DNA of 35,316 bases, taken from Halieaceae bacterium. Its GTDB lineage: Bacteria; Pseudomonadota; Gammaproteobacteria; Pseudomonadales; Halieaceae. This document shows positions 1 through 8,558 of the stretch, in pieces. Within the stretch, counting starts at the first letter, position 1. Each line of letters opens with the position of its first letter. The stretch spans positions 1 through 35,316 of the forward strand of contig JANQLM010000113.1 of NCBI GenBank assembly GCA_028280635.1, written 5' to 3'. Made by a program: the position numbers and the translations under genes. A model generated the notes under the pieces. That model did no database searches, had not been told where the DNA came from, and saw nothing but the letters and a program-made list of their open reading frames with translations.

Positions 1-501
1 GCCGGCTCCGAGCGCAGCGGCGTGGAGGCCTCGCGCCCGGACCTGTTCGATGCGCATCGGGTGATTCTCACGCCACTGGACAATGCCGACCCCGATGCCC
101 TGGCCGTGGTGCGGCGTATGTGGGAGACCGCCGGGGCTGAGGTGGTGGCTATGCCGGTGGCCCAACACGATGCGATTCTCGCGGCCACCAGCCACCTGCC
201 GCATGTTCTTGCTTTTGCCTTGGTTGATGCCCTGTCCCACAGCGAGCTTAGCGATGATATTTTTCGCTTCGCGGCTGGCGGATTTCGGGACTTTACCCGT
301 ATAGCCTCCAGTAACCCCGTGATGTGGCGCGATATCGCCCTGGCCAACCGCGAGCAGTTGCTCAAGGCTATCGACGATTTCGGCGAGCACCTCTCCACCC
401 TGCGCGAGGCGGTGGCCAATGGTGATGGTGAGACCCTGGAATCCACCTTCTCCGAAGCCCGCTCGGCGCGGGAAGACTTCATCAGGAAGCAGCAACGCTA
501 A
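1..501 (+). CDS. tyrA: Prephenate dehydrogenase, C-terminal part (5' end outside window)
   Basis: The reading frame is open from base 1, so the gene starts upstream of the window; about 166 C-terminal residues are present. The visible part is the all-helical dimerisation half of prephenate dehydrogenase, the tyrosine-branch enzyme converting prephenate to 4-hydroxyphenylpyruvate. Family-typical stretches are ATSHLPHVLAFALVD and GGFRDFTRIASSNPVMW. The N-terminal NAD-binding domain is not visible. The stop TAA lies 10 bases before the aroA start, so the two are surely cotranscribed. In Pseudomonas tyrA and aroA are fused into one polypeptide; here they are separate genes in different frames. 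Identification rests on the helical-domain motifs and on the aroA-cmk-rpsA context. Confidence 0.9.
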   Translation, partial: AGSERSGVEASRPDLFDAHRVILTPLDNADPDALAVVRRMWETAGAEVVAMPVAQHDAILAATSHLPHVLAFALVDALSHSELSDDIFRFAAGGFRDFTRIASSNPVMWRDIALANREQLLKAIDDFGEHLSTLREAVANGDGETLESTFSEARSAREDFIRKQQR

Positions 502-511
502 GGAGCCCTGC

Positions 512-1840
512 TTGGAATTCAGCCTACATCCCGGCGGGACTATCAGCGGGGAAGCCCGCGTCCCCGGTGACAAATCCATTTCCCACCGCTCCATCATGCT
601 GGGCTCCCTGGCCGAAGGTGAAACCCGGGTGCGCGGCTTCCTCGAAGGTGAGGATGCGCTGGCCACCCTCAAGGCGTTTCGCGCCATGGGGGTCGATATC
701 CAGCGGCCGGCTGAGGGTGAGGTCGTCATCCAGGGGGTGGGGCTCAAGGGGCTGTCAGCGCCGGCCGCGCCGCTGGACCTGGGCAACTCCGGCACCTCCA
801 TCCGCCTGATGTCAGGTCTGCTGGCGGGCCAGGCCTTCGACACCGAGTTGAGCGGCGACGCTTCGCTGTGTTCGCGGCCCATGGGCAGGGTGATTACGCC
901 CCTGACCCAGATGGGTGCGCGGATCAGCGGCGGCGAGGGCCAGCGGCCGCCGCTACGCATCGCGGGCGGCAGTTCTCTGACCGGTATCCACTATGAGTTG
1001 CCCATGGCCAGCGCCCAGGTAAAGTCCTGCGTGCTGCTGGCGGGTCTTTATGCCGATGGTCGCACCTCGGTGACCGAGCCGGCGGTGACTCGCGACCATA
1101 CCGAGCGCATGCTGCGCGGCTTTGGCTACGATGTGCAGCGCGATGCGGCGGGCGTGATCAGTCTCGAGGGCGGCGGCAGCCTGCACGGCTGCGAGATTGA
1201 TATCCCGGCGGACATTTCATCGGCGGCGTTTTTCATGGTGGCCGCCAGTATCGCCCCGGGTTCCGACCTGCTGCTGACCCACGTCGGCATGAACCCCACC
1301 CGCACCGGCATCGTTGAATTGCTGCGCATGATGGGCGCTGATATCACCGTGCAGGACGAAACAGAAGTGGGTGGAGAGCCGGTGGCGGACCTGCATATTC
1401 GCTCGGCCTCACTGCGCGGTATCGAGATTCCCGAGGCCCTCATTCCGCTGGCCATCGACGAATTCCCGGTGCTGTTTGTGGCCGCCGCCTGTGCCGAGGG
1501 CCGCACTGTGCTGCGCGGCGCCGAGGAGTTGCGTGTGAAAGAGAGCGACCGCATTGCCGCCATGGCCGAGGGGCTCGCCACACTGGGTGTGACTACCGAG
1601 GTGCTGGAGGACGGCATTGTTATCGACGGCTTCGGCGACGGTGGCAGCTTCGGCGGCGGCACCGTGCACAGCTACCACGATCACCGCATTGCCATGTCTT
1701 TCGCCGTAGCGGCCCTGCGCGCTGGTGACCGGGTGGTGGTCAGCGAGGCCGACAACGTCGCGACGTCTTTCCCCGGCTTCGATGCCCTGGCCCGCGGCCT
1801 GGGCCTGCAGATTTCCGTGAAAAACCCCAGCGATGACTGA
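512..1840 (+). CDS. aroA: 3-phosphoshikimate 1-carboxyvinyltransferase (EPSP synthase, class II type)
   Basis: EPSP synthase joins shikimate-3-phosphate and phosphoenolpyruvate in the shikimate pathway. I chose the TTG at 512, which has AGGAG at 501-505 with 6-base spacing and gives 442 residues, a normal family length. The frame is open further upstream (to 419), but that part overlaps tyrA and is not family-like. Visible motifs: PGDKSISHR (residues 18-26), GNSGTSIRL (91-99), [23 protein letters not shown] and YHDHRIAMS near the C-terminus. GDKX, SAQXK, NXTR and RXHXE together are the signature commonly used for class II, inherently glyphosate-tolerant EPSP synthases. Its last 8 bases overlap cmk, indicating translational coupling. 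Confidence 0.95.
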   Translation: MEFSLHPGGTISGEARVPGDKSISHRSIMLGSLAEGETRVRGFLEGEDALATLKAFRAMGVDIQRPAEGEVVIQGVGLKGLSAPAAPLDLGNSGTSIRLMSGLLAGQAFDTELSGDASLCSRPMGRVITPLTQMGARISGGEGQRPPLRIAGGSSLTGIHYELPMASAQVKSCVLLAGLYADGRTSVTEPAVTRDHTERMLRGFGYDVQRDAAGVISLEGGGSLHGCEIDIPADISSAAFFMVAASIAPGSDLLLTHVGMNPTRTGIVELLRMMGADITVQDETEVGGEPVADLHIRSASLRGIEIPEALIPLAIDEFPVLFVAAACAEGRTVLRGAEELRVKESDRIAAMAEGLATLGVTTEVLEDGIVIDGFGDGGSFGGGTVHSYHDHRIAMSFAVAALRAGDRVVVSEADNVATSFPGFDALARGLGLQISVKNPSDD

Positions 1841-2513
1841 GGTGCCGGTCATTTGCATCGACGGCCCTTCCGGCGCCGGTAAAGGGACCATAGCCCATAT
1901 GCTGGCGGAGAAGCTGGGCTGGCATCTGTTGGATTCCGGTTCCCTGTACCGGGTGACGGCCTTCGCCTGCCAGCACGACGGTGTTGGCCTGGAGGATGAG
2001 AACAAGGTCGCCGAGGTCGCCCGCCACCTGGATGTGCGGTTTGAGCAGGCGCCCAGCGGCGAGGTGCTGGTGTACTACCGCGACGTGGACGCCAGCCGCG
2101 CCATCCGTACAGAGGAGGGCGGTCGCGGCGCCTCCACCGTGGGCGCCATGCCCAGCGTGCGTGAGGCACTGTTGCAGCGCCAGCGGGATTTTGCCGAACC
2201 CCCAGGGCTGGTCGCCGACGGTCGCGATATGGGCACGGTGGTATTCCCCGACGCGCCCCTCAAGTTCTTCCTCACGGCGAGCGCTGAGGAGCGTGCCCAG
2301 AGGCGCTATAAGCAGTTGATAGATAAGGGAGAAAGTGTTAGTCTCCCGCGCCTTTTAAGGGACATCGAGGAACGTGACGAGCGAGATAGCTCCCGTTCAG
2401 TGTCTCCCTTGTTGCCGGCCGACGATGCCATTGTTATCGACAGCACGGCGACACCCATCGATGCCGTGTTCGCAAAGGTCATGGCCGATGTCACTACCCG
2501 GTTCGGGACTTGA
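1833..2513 (+). CDS. cmk: Cytidylate kinase
   Basis: CMP/dCMP kinase of pyrimidine nucleotide metabolism, 226 residues, a typical length. The P-loop GPSGAGKGT is at residues 11-19. The CMP-binding segment follows (LLDSGSLYR), then [24 protein letters not shown] and the lid region with RYKQL. The start ATG lies inside the 3' end of aroA (8-base overlap). The order aroA-cmk-rpsA is conserved in many gammaproteobacteria. It is followed by a structured 79-base spacer and rpsA. Confidence 0.96.
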   Translation: MTEVPVICIDGPSGAGKGTIAHMLAEKLGWHLLDSGSLYRVTAFACQHDGVGLEDENKVAEVARHLDVRFEQAPSGEVLVYYRDVDASRAIRTEEGGRGASTVGAMPSVREALLQRQRDFAEPPGLVADGRDMGTVVFPDAPLKFFLTASAEERAQRRYKQLIDKGESVSLPRLLRDIEERDERDSSRSVSPLLPADDAIVIDSTATPIDAVFAKVMADVTTRFGT

Positions 2514-2564
2514 CCAGTTAATGGTCCCGGCCCGGGTGATGTTAACTGACCCGGGCCAACTGGT
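2513..2564 (+). promoter_or_regulatory. Structured leader upstream of rpsA (possible S1 autoregulatory element)
   Basis: The sequence can fold into an extended hairpin. The outer stem is ACCAGTT (2513-2519) with AACTGGT (2558-2564). A 9-base left bulge follows, then an inner 9-bp stem GGCCCGGGT (2529-2537) with ACCCGGGCC (2549-2557) around an 11-base loop. No T-run follows, so it is not an intrinsic terminator. The rpsA start at 2593 has only a weak Shine-Dalgarno (AGG at 2582). E. coli S1 represses its own mRNA through a folded leader lacking a strong Shine-Dalgarno; an equivalent role here is inference. Confidence 0.5.
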
Positions 2565-2592
2565 GGCGCGGCTAACCATATAGGTATCGTTA

Positions 2593-4266
2593 ATGAGCGA
2601 AAATTTCGCTGAACTGTTTGAAGAAAGCCTGAAGACCGTCGATATGCAGCCCGGCGCCATTGTGACCGGCGTGGTGATCGATATCGACAACGAGTGGGTG
2701 ACCGTGCACGCGGGCCTGAAGTCGGAAGGTATTATCCCGCGCTCACAATTCGAAGACGCCAGCGGCGAATGCCAGCTGTCAGTGGGCGACGAAGTCCAGG
2801 TTGCGCTGGAAACCGTGGAAGACGGCTTCGGGGAAACCCGCCTGTCCCGCGAGAAGGCCAAGCGCGCAGAAAGCTGGAAAGAACTGGAAGCTGCCCACGA
2901 GGCAGACAAGGTATGCAAGGGTGTTATCAACGGCAAGGTCAAGGGTGGCTTTACCGTGGACATCAATGGCATCCGCGCGTTCCTGCCGGGCTCTCTGGTA
3001 GACGTCCGTCCGGTCCGCGAAACCGTGCACCTGGAAGGCCAGGAGCTGGAATTCAAGGTCATCAAGCTCGACCAGAAGCGCAACAACGTGGTGGTTTCAC
3101 GCCGCGCGGTCATGGAGCAGGCCAACAGCGCCGAGCGCGAAGCCCTGCTGCAGACCCTGCAGGAAGGCAAGAGCACCAAGGGTATCGCCAAGAACCTGAC
3201 CGACTACGGCGCCTTCGTAGACCTCGGCGGTGTCGACGGCCTGCTGCACATCACCGATATGGCCTGGAAGCGTATCAAGCACCCCAGCGAGATTGTGGAA
3301 GTCGGCCAGGAAATCGACGTCAAGATCCTCAAGTTCGACCGCGAGCGCAATCGCGTCTCCCTGGGTCTCAAGCAGCTCGGTGAAGATCCCTGGGTGGACA
3401 TCACCAACCGCTACCCGGAGAACAGCCGCGTTATGGCCCGCATCACCAACCTCACCGACTACGGCTGCTTTGCCGAGCTGGAAGAGGGCGTGGAAGGCCT
3501 GGTACACGTCTCCGAGATGGACTGGACCAACAAGAACGTACACCCCTCCAAGATCGTCCAGCTGGGCGACGAGGTAGAGGTGATGGTCCTGGATATCGAC
3601 GAAGAGCGTCGCCGTATCTCCCTGGGTATCAAGCAGTGTCAGCAGAACCCCTGGGACGCCTTCGCGGCTACCTACTCCAAGGGCGACAAGATTACCGGCT
3701 CCATCAAGTCCATCACGGACTTCGGTATCTTCATCGGCCTGGAAGGCAACATCGACGGCCTGGTACACCTGTCTGATATCAGCTGGAACGAAGCTGGAGA
3801 AGAAGCGGTTCGCAACTACAACAAGGGCGACGAAATCGAGACGGTTATCCTCTCTATCGACCCCGAGCGCGAGCGCATTTCCCTGGGCGTCAAGCAGCTG
3901 GAAGACGACCCCTTCAACAACTACGTTGCTGAAAACGACCGCGGCGCGGTGGTAACCGGCAAGGTCACCAGCGTTGACGCCAAGGGCGCCACCGTCGAGC
4001 TGGCCGAAGACGTTGAAGGCTACCTGAAAGCCTCCGAGCTGAGCCGTGACCGCGTTGAAGACGCGCGCAACGTGCTCAAGGAAGGCGAGGAAGTCGAAGC
4101 CAAGATCATCAGCGTCGACCGCAAGAACCGCGGCCTGTCCCTGTCCATCAAGGCCAAGGACTACGACGATGAGCAGGAAGCCGTTAAGTCACTGAAAGAG
4201 CAGGAAGGCGAAACCGCCTCTCCGGGCACCATCGGTGACCTGATCAAGCAGCAGATGGAAAAGTAA
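2593..4266 (+). CDS. rpsA: 30S ribosomal protein S1
   Basis: 557 residues, the same length as the E. coli protein. S1 binds single-stranded mRNA on the small subunit and promotes initiation on structured messages. Six S1 (OB-fold) repeats are visible: the first two (from [13 protein letters not shown] and [13 protein letters not shown]) form the ribosome-docking part; the others start near [54 protein letters not shown] and [15 protein letters not shown]. The characteristic phrases [16 protein letters not shown] and RISLGIKQ recur. Start ATG at 2593. An intrinsic terminator follows directly, so the operon ends here and ihfB has its own promoter. Confidence 0.98.
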   Translation: MSENFAELFEESLKTVDMQPGAIVTGVVIDIDNEWVTVHAGLKSEGIIPRSQFEDASGECQLSVGDEVQVALETVEDGFGETRLSREKAKRAESWKELEAAHEADKVCKGVINGKVKGGFTVDINGIRAFLPGSLVDVRPVRETVHLEGQELEFKVIKLDQKRNNVVVSRRAVMEQANSAEREALLQTLQEGKSTKGIAKNLTDYGAFVDLGGVDGLLHITDMAWKRIKHPSEIVEVGQEIDVKILKFDRERNRVSLGLKQLGEDPWVDITNRYPENSRVMARITNLTDYGCFAELEEGVEGLVHVSEMDWTNKNVHPSKIVQLGDEVEVMVLDIDEERRRISLGIKQCQQNPWDAFAATYSKGDKITGSIKSITDFGIFIGLEGNIDGLVHLSDISWNEAGEEAVRNYNKGDEIETVILSIDPERERISLGVKQLEDDPFNNYVAENDRGAVVTGKVTSVDAKGATVELAEDVEGYLKASELSRDRVEDARNVLKEGEEVEAKIISVDRKNRGLSLSIKAKDYDDEQEAVKSLKEQEGETASPGTIGDLIKQQMEK

Positions 4267-4288
4267 CTCCATCCGCTAACGATTGAGA

Positions 4289-4316
4289 AAGGGCCGCATT
4301 AGCGGCCCTTTTTTTT
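4289..4316 (+). terminator. Intrinsic terminator of rpsA
   Basis: Perfect 9-bp stem AAGGGCCGC (4289-4297) with GCGGCCCTT (4302-4310), loop ATTA, followed by an uninterrupted T-run to 4316. It lies 23 bases after the rpsA stop. Confidence 0.93.
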
Positions 4317-4547
4317 GCTTGGATTGCTGAGTCTCGAAGGCTGCTGCTTCCAGCGCCGCCCCCGGGCACCGCACGCGCTCCTGTAGAGTTTTAGAACCGT
4401 CGGGTCTTCGTAGCTGTCTGGGCTAGATTTGGTCTCTCTCATTGCGTAGTGCGTATGCCGCTCCCTTCAGTAATAAAAGGAGCAGAACTTTTTTCCCTGT
4501 TACAAAGAGTAGCAATCCTTGCTCATCGCTAGTGAAGAGGGCGTGAG

Positions 4548-4649
4548 CTGGTCCTGTCTCTCCCTGGACCGTATGCGGCCATGGATGGCCGCATCCGAGC
4601 GAGACAGGGATGTCATGCTTGTAGCGTGTCCAGGGAGAGACAGGACCAG
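4548..4649. repeat. Foldback intergenic element (22-bp perfect inverted repeat with nested hairpin)
   Basis: The outer arms 4548-4569 and 4628-4649 are perfect 22-bp reverse complements. The 58-base interior holds a second perfect inverted repeat, ATGCGGCCAT (4573-4582) with ATGGCCGCAT (4585-4594), separated by GG. GAGACAGG at 4601-4608 recurs in the right arm at 4637-4644. No transposase is present. A MITE or REP/BIME-type dispersed element, or a structured RNA, would fit. The short ORFs crossing it look like by-products. Copy number elsewhere in the genome cannot be seen here. The rest of 4317-4741 shows no gene. Confidence 0.7.
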
Positions 4650-4675
4650 TTCGCGTCCGACCTACGAAGCTCTGT

Positions 4676-4720
4676 CGAAAAAGCGAAAAAGCGAAAAAGG
4701 GCCAGAGCAACGGCTCTGAC
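4676..4720 (-). terminator. Putative intrinsic terminator of the SDR gene, with a triple 8-bp repeat
   Basis: Read on the minus strand, a 6-bp stem CAGAGC/GCTCTG (4713-4718 with 4703-4708, loop CGTT) is followed by CC and then T-rich sequence. The T-rich part consists of three consecutive copies of CTTTTTCG (plus-strand CGAAAAAG at 4676-4683, 4684-4691 and 4692-4699). It lies 22 bases beyond the SDR stop. The stem is short but the tail is strong. Related stem-loops occur as dispersed repeats in some marine gammaproteobacteria (from memory). Confidence 0.6.
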
Positions 4721-4741
4721 CCCAGGTCGGCAAGGTTTTTA

Positions 4742-5491
4742 CTAGACGCTGGCCCAGCCGCCGTCGATCAGCAGGTCCGCCCCGGTCATGTAGGACGAGT
4801 CGTTGCTGGCCAGGAACAGGAAGCCGTTGGCCATGTCCTGGGTGGTGCCGGCCCGTGCCAGGGGTGCCTGCTCGGTGACCATGTTCACGAAACCTTCGAA
4901 CTGGTCTTCCTCCAGGTTGGTGTTGCCGGCGAAGTGCGTGCGCACGATGCCCGGGCTCAGGCTGTTGACGCGGATGCCTTTGGGCGCCAGCTCGGCCGCC
5001 AGGGTGCGGGCCAGGGAGCGGATGGCCGCCTTGGTGGCAAAGTAGAGACTGCCGGTGGCGACGCCCTTGTCCTGCACTGCTGAGCCGGTGAGGATCACGC
5101 TGGCCCCTTCGTTGAGAATCGGCAGCAGCTTCTGGACGGTGAAAAAGGCGCCTTTGACGTTGATATCGAACTGGTGGTCGTAACCCGCCTCGTCGATCAT
5201 CTCGATGGGGGCGAATACACCCAGGCCAGCATTGGCGACCAGGATGTCGACCTTGCCGAAATGACGCTCGGTGTCCTTTGCCAAGCGTTCCAGGTCGGCG
5301 ATATTGCTGACGTCGCCCTGCACGCCGATGGCGTTTTCACCCAGGGTGGTGGCTGCCTGCTCCACCGTCTGGGCGTTGCGGCCGAAGATGACGACCCTGG
5401 CGCCTTCGTTGATGTAGGTCTGTGCCGTGGTCAGGCCGATGCCGCTGTTGCCGCCGGTGATGACCGCTACTTTGTTGTCGAGTTTACCCAT
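4742..5491 (-). CDS. SDR-family NAD(P)-dependent oxidoreductase
   Basis: Classical short-chain dehydrogenase/reductase, 249 residues. The cofactor motif TGGNSGIG is at 12-19, NAG at 87-89, and the catalytic tetrad is Asn111, Ser137, Tyr150 and Lys154 (YFATK). A C-terminal SPGIV motif follows. Arg38 after the second strand (FGRN) suggests NADP(H) preference. The start is supported by GAGGAG upstream. The gene is divergent from a LysR regulator (117-base gap), which probably controls it. The pair sits between rpsA and ihfB, normally neighbours, so it looks like an insertion into a core locus. The substrate cannot be told; many such proteins are annotated loosely as glucose or 3-oxoacyl-ACP dehydrogenases. 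Confidence 0.9.
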   Translation of the reverse strand: MGKLDNKVAVITGGNSGIGLTTAQTYINEGARVVIFGRNAQTVEQAATTLGENAIGVQGDVSNIADLERLAKDTERHFGKVDILVANAGLGVFAPIEMIDEAGYDHQFDINVKGAFFTVQKLLPILNEGASVILTGSAVQDKGVATGSLYFATKAAIRSLARTLAAELAPKGIRVNSLSPGIVRTHFAGNTNLEEDQFEGFVNMVTEQAPLARAGTTQDMANGFLFLASNDSSYMTGADLLIDGGWASV

Positions 5492-5608
5492 GATGCTATC
5501 TCCTCAGTGTTTGGTGCCCGGGCGACATGCCTGCGGGCTTGCGTTGAACACAGGGCCAGAATAGGGAGTCGGCATACATGTTTGTAGTGAATTGATTGTA
5601 TAAGTATT

Positions 5609-6520
5609 ATGCATGAAATGAATATAAATGCTCTCGACCTCAACCTGCTGCGGGTCTTCGATGCGGTCATGGCGGAAGGCAACGTTACCCGGGCGGCGGA
5701 GCGGCTGTTCCTGTCACAGCCGGCCACCAGCCACGCCCTGGGTCGCCTGCGCCACCTGCTTAAGGATGACCTGTTCGTGAAAGTGCCCGGTGGCGTGCGG
5801 CCCACGCCCCGGGCCGTGGAACTCGCCGGTCCTGTCCACGAGGCGCTGGGCATGCTGGAGCAGGCCTTCAATCCGCCGGAGTTCGACCCCGCGGCTTCCA
5901 GCCGCGTGATTCGCCTGGCCACTCACGACTATTTCACCACGCTGATCATGGACGATGTGGCGGCCTACCTGGGCGAGCATGCGCCGGGTATCAGCCTGCG
6001 GCTGCACCCCACCTCCGGGCGTGCCCTGGAGATGTTGGATCTACAGGAGGTGGATATGGCGGTTAGCGCCTTCGGCGAACTGCCGGAGCGTTTCGACAAG
6101 GCCGAGTTATTCCGTGATCGCTATGTCTGCCTGATGCGTCGGGGCCACGCGCTTAGCCGCGGCAATCTCACGCTCAAGCGCTACGCGGGTGCCCGCCACC
6201 TGCTGATCAGCCCGCGCGGTGATGAACGCGGCTTTGTGGATACCAGCCTGGCCGGGGAGGGCCTGACCCGCCAGGTCGCGATGATCATCAACCACTTTGC
6301 GCCTGCCGGCAGAATTGTCGCCGGCAGCGACCTGGTGCTGACCGCCTCGGAGCGCCTCGCCAGGGTGCTGTGCACCGCGCATGACCTGGTGGTGCTTCCT
6401 TATCCGTTGGACGCACCGGCGGCCTTCGCCAGCTCCGAGGTGGTCTGGCATCGCCGCCTGGGTGATCACCCGGCCCTGGCCTGGTTCAGGGCTGTGCTGG
6501 TGGAACTTGCTGGCGAATAG
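5609..6520 (+). CDS. LysR-family transcriptional regulator, divergent from the SDR gene
   Basis: 303 residues. The N-terminal winged helix-turn-helix is typical (LDLNLLRVFDAVMAEGNVTR, then AAERLFLSQPATSHALGRLR), followed by a substrate-binding-like effector domain. LysR regulators usually control the adjacent divergent gene, here the SDR dehydrogenase. The start is uncertain. ATG 5609 has no Shine-Dalgarno; ATG 5618 (MNINALDL) is the more family-like N-terminus. A promoter-like pair TTGTAG (5582-5587) and TATTAT (5605-5610) with a 17-base spacer would make the 5618 start nearly leaderless. The inducer is unknown. Confidence 0.9.
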   Translation: MHEMNINALDLNLLRVFDAVMAEGNVTRAAERLFLSQPATSHALGRLRHLLKDDLFVKVPGGVRPTPRAVELAGPVHEALGMLEQAFNPPEFDPAASSRVIRLATHDYFTTLIMDDVAAYLGEHAPGISLRLHPTSGRALEMLDLQEVDMAVSAFGELPERFDKAELFRDRYVCLMRRGHALSRGNLTLKRYAGARHLLISPRGDERGFVDTSLAGEGLTRQVAMIINHFAPAGRIVAGSDLVLTASERLARVLCTAHDLVVLPYPLDAPAAFASSEVVWHRRLGDHPALAWFRAVLVELAGE

Positions 6521-6569
6521 CTCATCCCGGCTTGCACCCTCCCGCCTTTGCAGGCAGAATATTCAGCCC

Positions 6570-6582
6570 AATCAATAAGTTA
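6570..6582 (+). promoter_or_regulatory. Consensus IHF-binding site upstream of ihfB
   Basis: AATCAATAAGTTA matches the IHF consensus WATCAANNNNTTR at all nine defined positions. It lies 65 bases before the ihfB start and overlaps a possible -10 hexamer TATAAG (6581-6586). IHF is known to repress its own genes in E. coli, so a self-repression operator is a reasonable inference. Confidence 0.65.
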
Positions 6583-6647
6583 TAAGCTGCTGCCGGACTA
6601 AAAACTGCCTATGCCGGAGGCCGCGATACCAGGAAACAGGAGGCAGC

Positions 6648-6944
6648 ATGACCAAATCAGAGCTAATCGAGCTGATTGCATCCCGGCAAACCCAGCTGTC
6701 CGCCAAGGACGTGGAGCTGGCAGTCAAAACCATTATTGAGCATATGTCCCAGACCCTGTCCGTGGGTGAGCGCATTGAGATTCGCGGTTTCGGGAGCTTT
6801 TCCCTGCACTACCGCGAGCCCCGTAAGGGCCGCAACCCGAAGACCGGCGATGCCGTGCAACTCACCGGCAAGTACGTACCGCATTTCAAGCCCGGCAAGG
6901 AGCTGCGCGAGCGCGTGAACATGGGCTTGCAGGCGGGCCTGTAA
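6648..6944 (+). CDS. ihfB: Integration host factor subunit beta
   Basis: 98 residues, HU/IHF fold. [11 protein letters not shown] at the N-terminus is IhfB-like. The DNA-minor-groove arm is clear ([22 protein letters not shown]), with the intercalating proline in RNPKTG. With IHF-alpha, encoded elsewhere, it bends DNA by about 160 degrees for replication, recombination and sigma-54 promoters. Strong AGGAGG at 6638-6643 fixes the ATG at 6648. A consensus IHF site lies upstream. In relatives ihfB directly follows rpsA; here about 2.3 kb intervene. Confidence 0.97.
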   Translation: MTKSELIELIASRQTQLSAKDVELAVKTIIEHMSQTLSVGERIEIRGFGSFSLHYREPRKGRNPKTGDAVQLTGKYVPHFKPGKELRERVNMGLQAGL

Positions 6945-6962
6945 GGCCGTCTCCGCGCCCCG

Positions 6963-7295
6963 ATGCAGTTTCTGCGGAACCTCTTCTACTTTTTCATCGC
7001 GGTTGCCATGCTGGGCCTCGGTGCCCTGTTTGCCGTGCAAAACGAGGCCACGGTCCCGCTGGACCTGCTGGTGGTGCTGCTGCCCGAACGCTCGGTAGCC
7101 CTGTGGGTGCTGCTGGCGTTTGCACTGGGGGGCGTGACAGGGCTGCTGACTTCCCTGGGTATCATTCTGCGCCAGCGTACCGCCCTGGCGGCAGCCAACC
7201 GCAGGGTCGAGAAAGCCCGTACTGCCGTGGCGCGGGATACTGCGCCCCCCGCACCGAAACCCGAACCCGCTACTGACACCTTGCAGGAGAGTTGA
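6963..7295 (+). CDS. lapA: LapA (DUF1049) inner-membrane protein
   Basis: 110 residues with two membrane spans (about 4-24 and 42-66), the junction AVQNEATVPLDLL between them, and a charged C-terminal tail with a coiled-coil character. This is the lipopolysaccharide assembly protein A / DUF1049 family, which in E. coli works with LapB in controlling LPS synthesis. It starts 18 bases after ihfB and ends 6 bases before pyrF, so the three are probably cotranscribed. The usual partner lapB, found between lapA and pyrF in enterobacteria, is missing here. The Shine-Dalgarno is weak. Confidence 0.85.
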   Translation: MQFLRNLFYFFIAVAMLGLGALFAVQNEATVPLDLLVVLLPERSVALWVLLAFALGGVTGLLTSLGIILRQRTALAAANRRVEKARTAVARDTAPPAPKPEPATDTLQES

Positions 7296-7301
7296 GCACC
7301 C

Positions 7302-7994
7302 ATGGATAGCCCAATCATCGTCGCCCTGGATTTTGATAGCGTCGAGGAGGCGGTGGACCTGGCTGAGCGGCTTGACCCCGCATTGTGCCGGGTCAAGGTC
7401 GGCAACGAGTTGTTTACCCGCGGCGGGCCCGCCATGGTGCGCAACCTGCAGGAGCGGGGTTTCGAGGTGTTCCTGGACCTCAAGTATCACGATATTCCCA
7501 ATACGGTGGCCGCCGCGGTGCGCGCGGCGGCGGATCTCGGCGTATGGATGGTGAACGTGCACGCCGGCGGTGGCAGTCGCATGATGCAAGCCGCACGCGA
7601 GGCGCTGGCCGGTCGCGAGCAGCGGCCCCTGCTGATCGGTGTCACGGTGCTGACCTCCATGTCCAGTGAAGACCTGGCAGAACTCGGTTACACGGAATCA
7701 CCCGAGGAGCGGGTATTGCGGCTGGCGACCATGGCCCAGGACTGCGGACTGGACGGCGTGGTGTGTTCTGCCCAGGAGAGCACGGCCCTGCGCCATCACT
7801 GCGGGTCCGCCTTCAAATTGGTAACGCCGGGTATCCGCCTGGCAGGCGACGACGCCGGCGACCAGCGCCGGGTGGTTACCCCGGTGGACGCCATGGCTGC
7901 CGGCAGTGACTACCTGGTGATCGGCCGCTCCATTACCCGCGCGGTGGAACCCATCACCACTTTGCAGGGCATCCACGCCGATCTGAGCGCATAG
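7302..7994 (+). CDS. pyrF: Orotidine 5'-phosphate decarboxylase
   Basis: Converts OMP to UMP, the last step of UMP synthesis. 230 residues. The catalytic tetrad is visible as Lys32 (RVKVG), Asp59, Lys61 and Asp64 ([11 protein letters not shown]). TPGIR and the C-terminal phosphate-binding GRSITRA are also present. ATG at 7302 follows AGGAG at 7286-7290 closely after the lapA stop. Confidence 0.97.
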   Translation: MDSPIIVALDFDSVEEAVDLAERLDPALCRVKVGNELFTRGGPAMVRNLQERGFEVFLDLKYHDIPNTVAAAVRAAADLGVWMVNVHAGGGSRMMQAAREALAGREQRPLLIGVTVLTSMSSEDLAELGYTESPEERVLRLATMAQDCGLDGVVCSAQESTALRHHCGSAFKLVTPGIRLAGDDAGDQRRVVTPVDAMAAGSDYLVIGRSITRAVEPITTLQGIHADLSA

Positions 7995-8122
7995 GGTGGC
8001 AATTTGCCCGGGGTTTGCCCGCAGGCCCAACTAGACTGATCTCCTGCAGGTCGCACGATAGCGACCGGCCGGCCCACTGGGGTCGGTATCTCAGGGACAA
8101 GCAGGGATAAGGAGATCCAGTC

Positions 8123-8455
8123 ATGTCTAGTCACAGCCAAAATTCAATCATCAGTCAAACCATTGCTCCGTTAATGCTGGCCATCTGTATGGCCCTGGCG
8201 CCGCTGTTGTTGCCATCTCTGGCCCAGGCCGACGAGGTGGCCATGGCGGCCCAGGCGCCTTCGGTGAACATCAACACCGCCGATGCGGAAACCCTCGCCG
8301 AGGGCCTGCTCGGGGTGGGAGTGACCCGCGCCGAGGCCATCGTCCGCTACCGGGAAGAGTTCGGCCCTTTTTTCACCGCTGATGACCTGCAACAGGTCAA
8401 GGGTATCGGCCCCAGCGTGGTTGAAAAGAATCGCGAGCGCATCCGTTTGGAATAG
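8123..8455 (+). CDS. ComEA-type secreted helix-hairpin-helix protein
   Basis: 110 residues. A signal peptide (hydrophobic core about 15-32, cleavage probably after LAQA near 36) precedes a ComEA domain: NINTADAETLAEGLLGVG and VKGIGPSVVEKNR form the two helix-hairpin-helix motifs that bind DNA non-specifically. The start has AAGGAG at 8109-8114. ComEA proteins act in DNA uptake, but single small periplasmic forms also occur in non-competent species. In Pseudomonas a homologue sits beside wbpM; here it lies just before the wbpV-like gene. The 128-base gap from pyrF contains a small hairpin (GGTCGC/GCGACC at 8049-8066) and no gene. Confidence 0.85.
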   Translation: MSSHSQNSIISQTIAPLMLAICMALAPLLLPSLAQADEVAMAAQAPSVNINTADAETLAEGLLGVGVTRAEAIVRYREEFGPFFTADDLQQVKGIGPSVVEKNRERIRLE

Positions 8456-8479
8456 CCCAGGGCCATACGTATAGTGGCG

Positions 8480-8506
8480 AGGGGGGTGCTATGCCCCCCT
8501 TTTTTT
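8480..8506 (+). terminator. Intrinsic terminator after the ComEA-like gene
   Basis: Stem AGGGGGG (8480-8486) with CCCCCCT (8494-8500), a 7-base loop, then a continuous T-run to 8506. It separates this gene from the polysaccharide genes and argues against the TTG start at 8505 for the next ORF. Confidence 0.9.
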
Positions 8507-8558
8507 GTTTTGGAATCCAGAGCAAGAATGCTCTTATGGCGACAGCTTTCACAGCAGT

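Noticed and set aside
2513-2564. rpsA leader hairpin as a terminator of cmk
   Set aside because: No T-run follows the stem, and cmk-rpsA are normally cotranscribed.
4423-4719. Short ORFs on both strands across the foldback element
   Set aside because: They owe their length to the inverted repeat, have no ribosome site, and their translations mirror the repeat.
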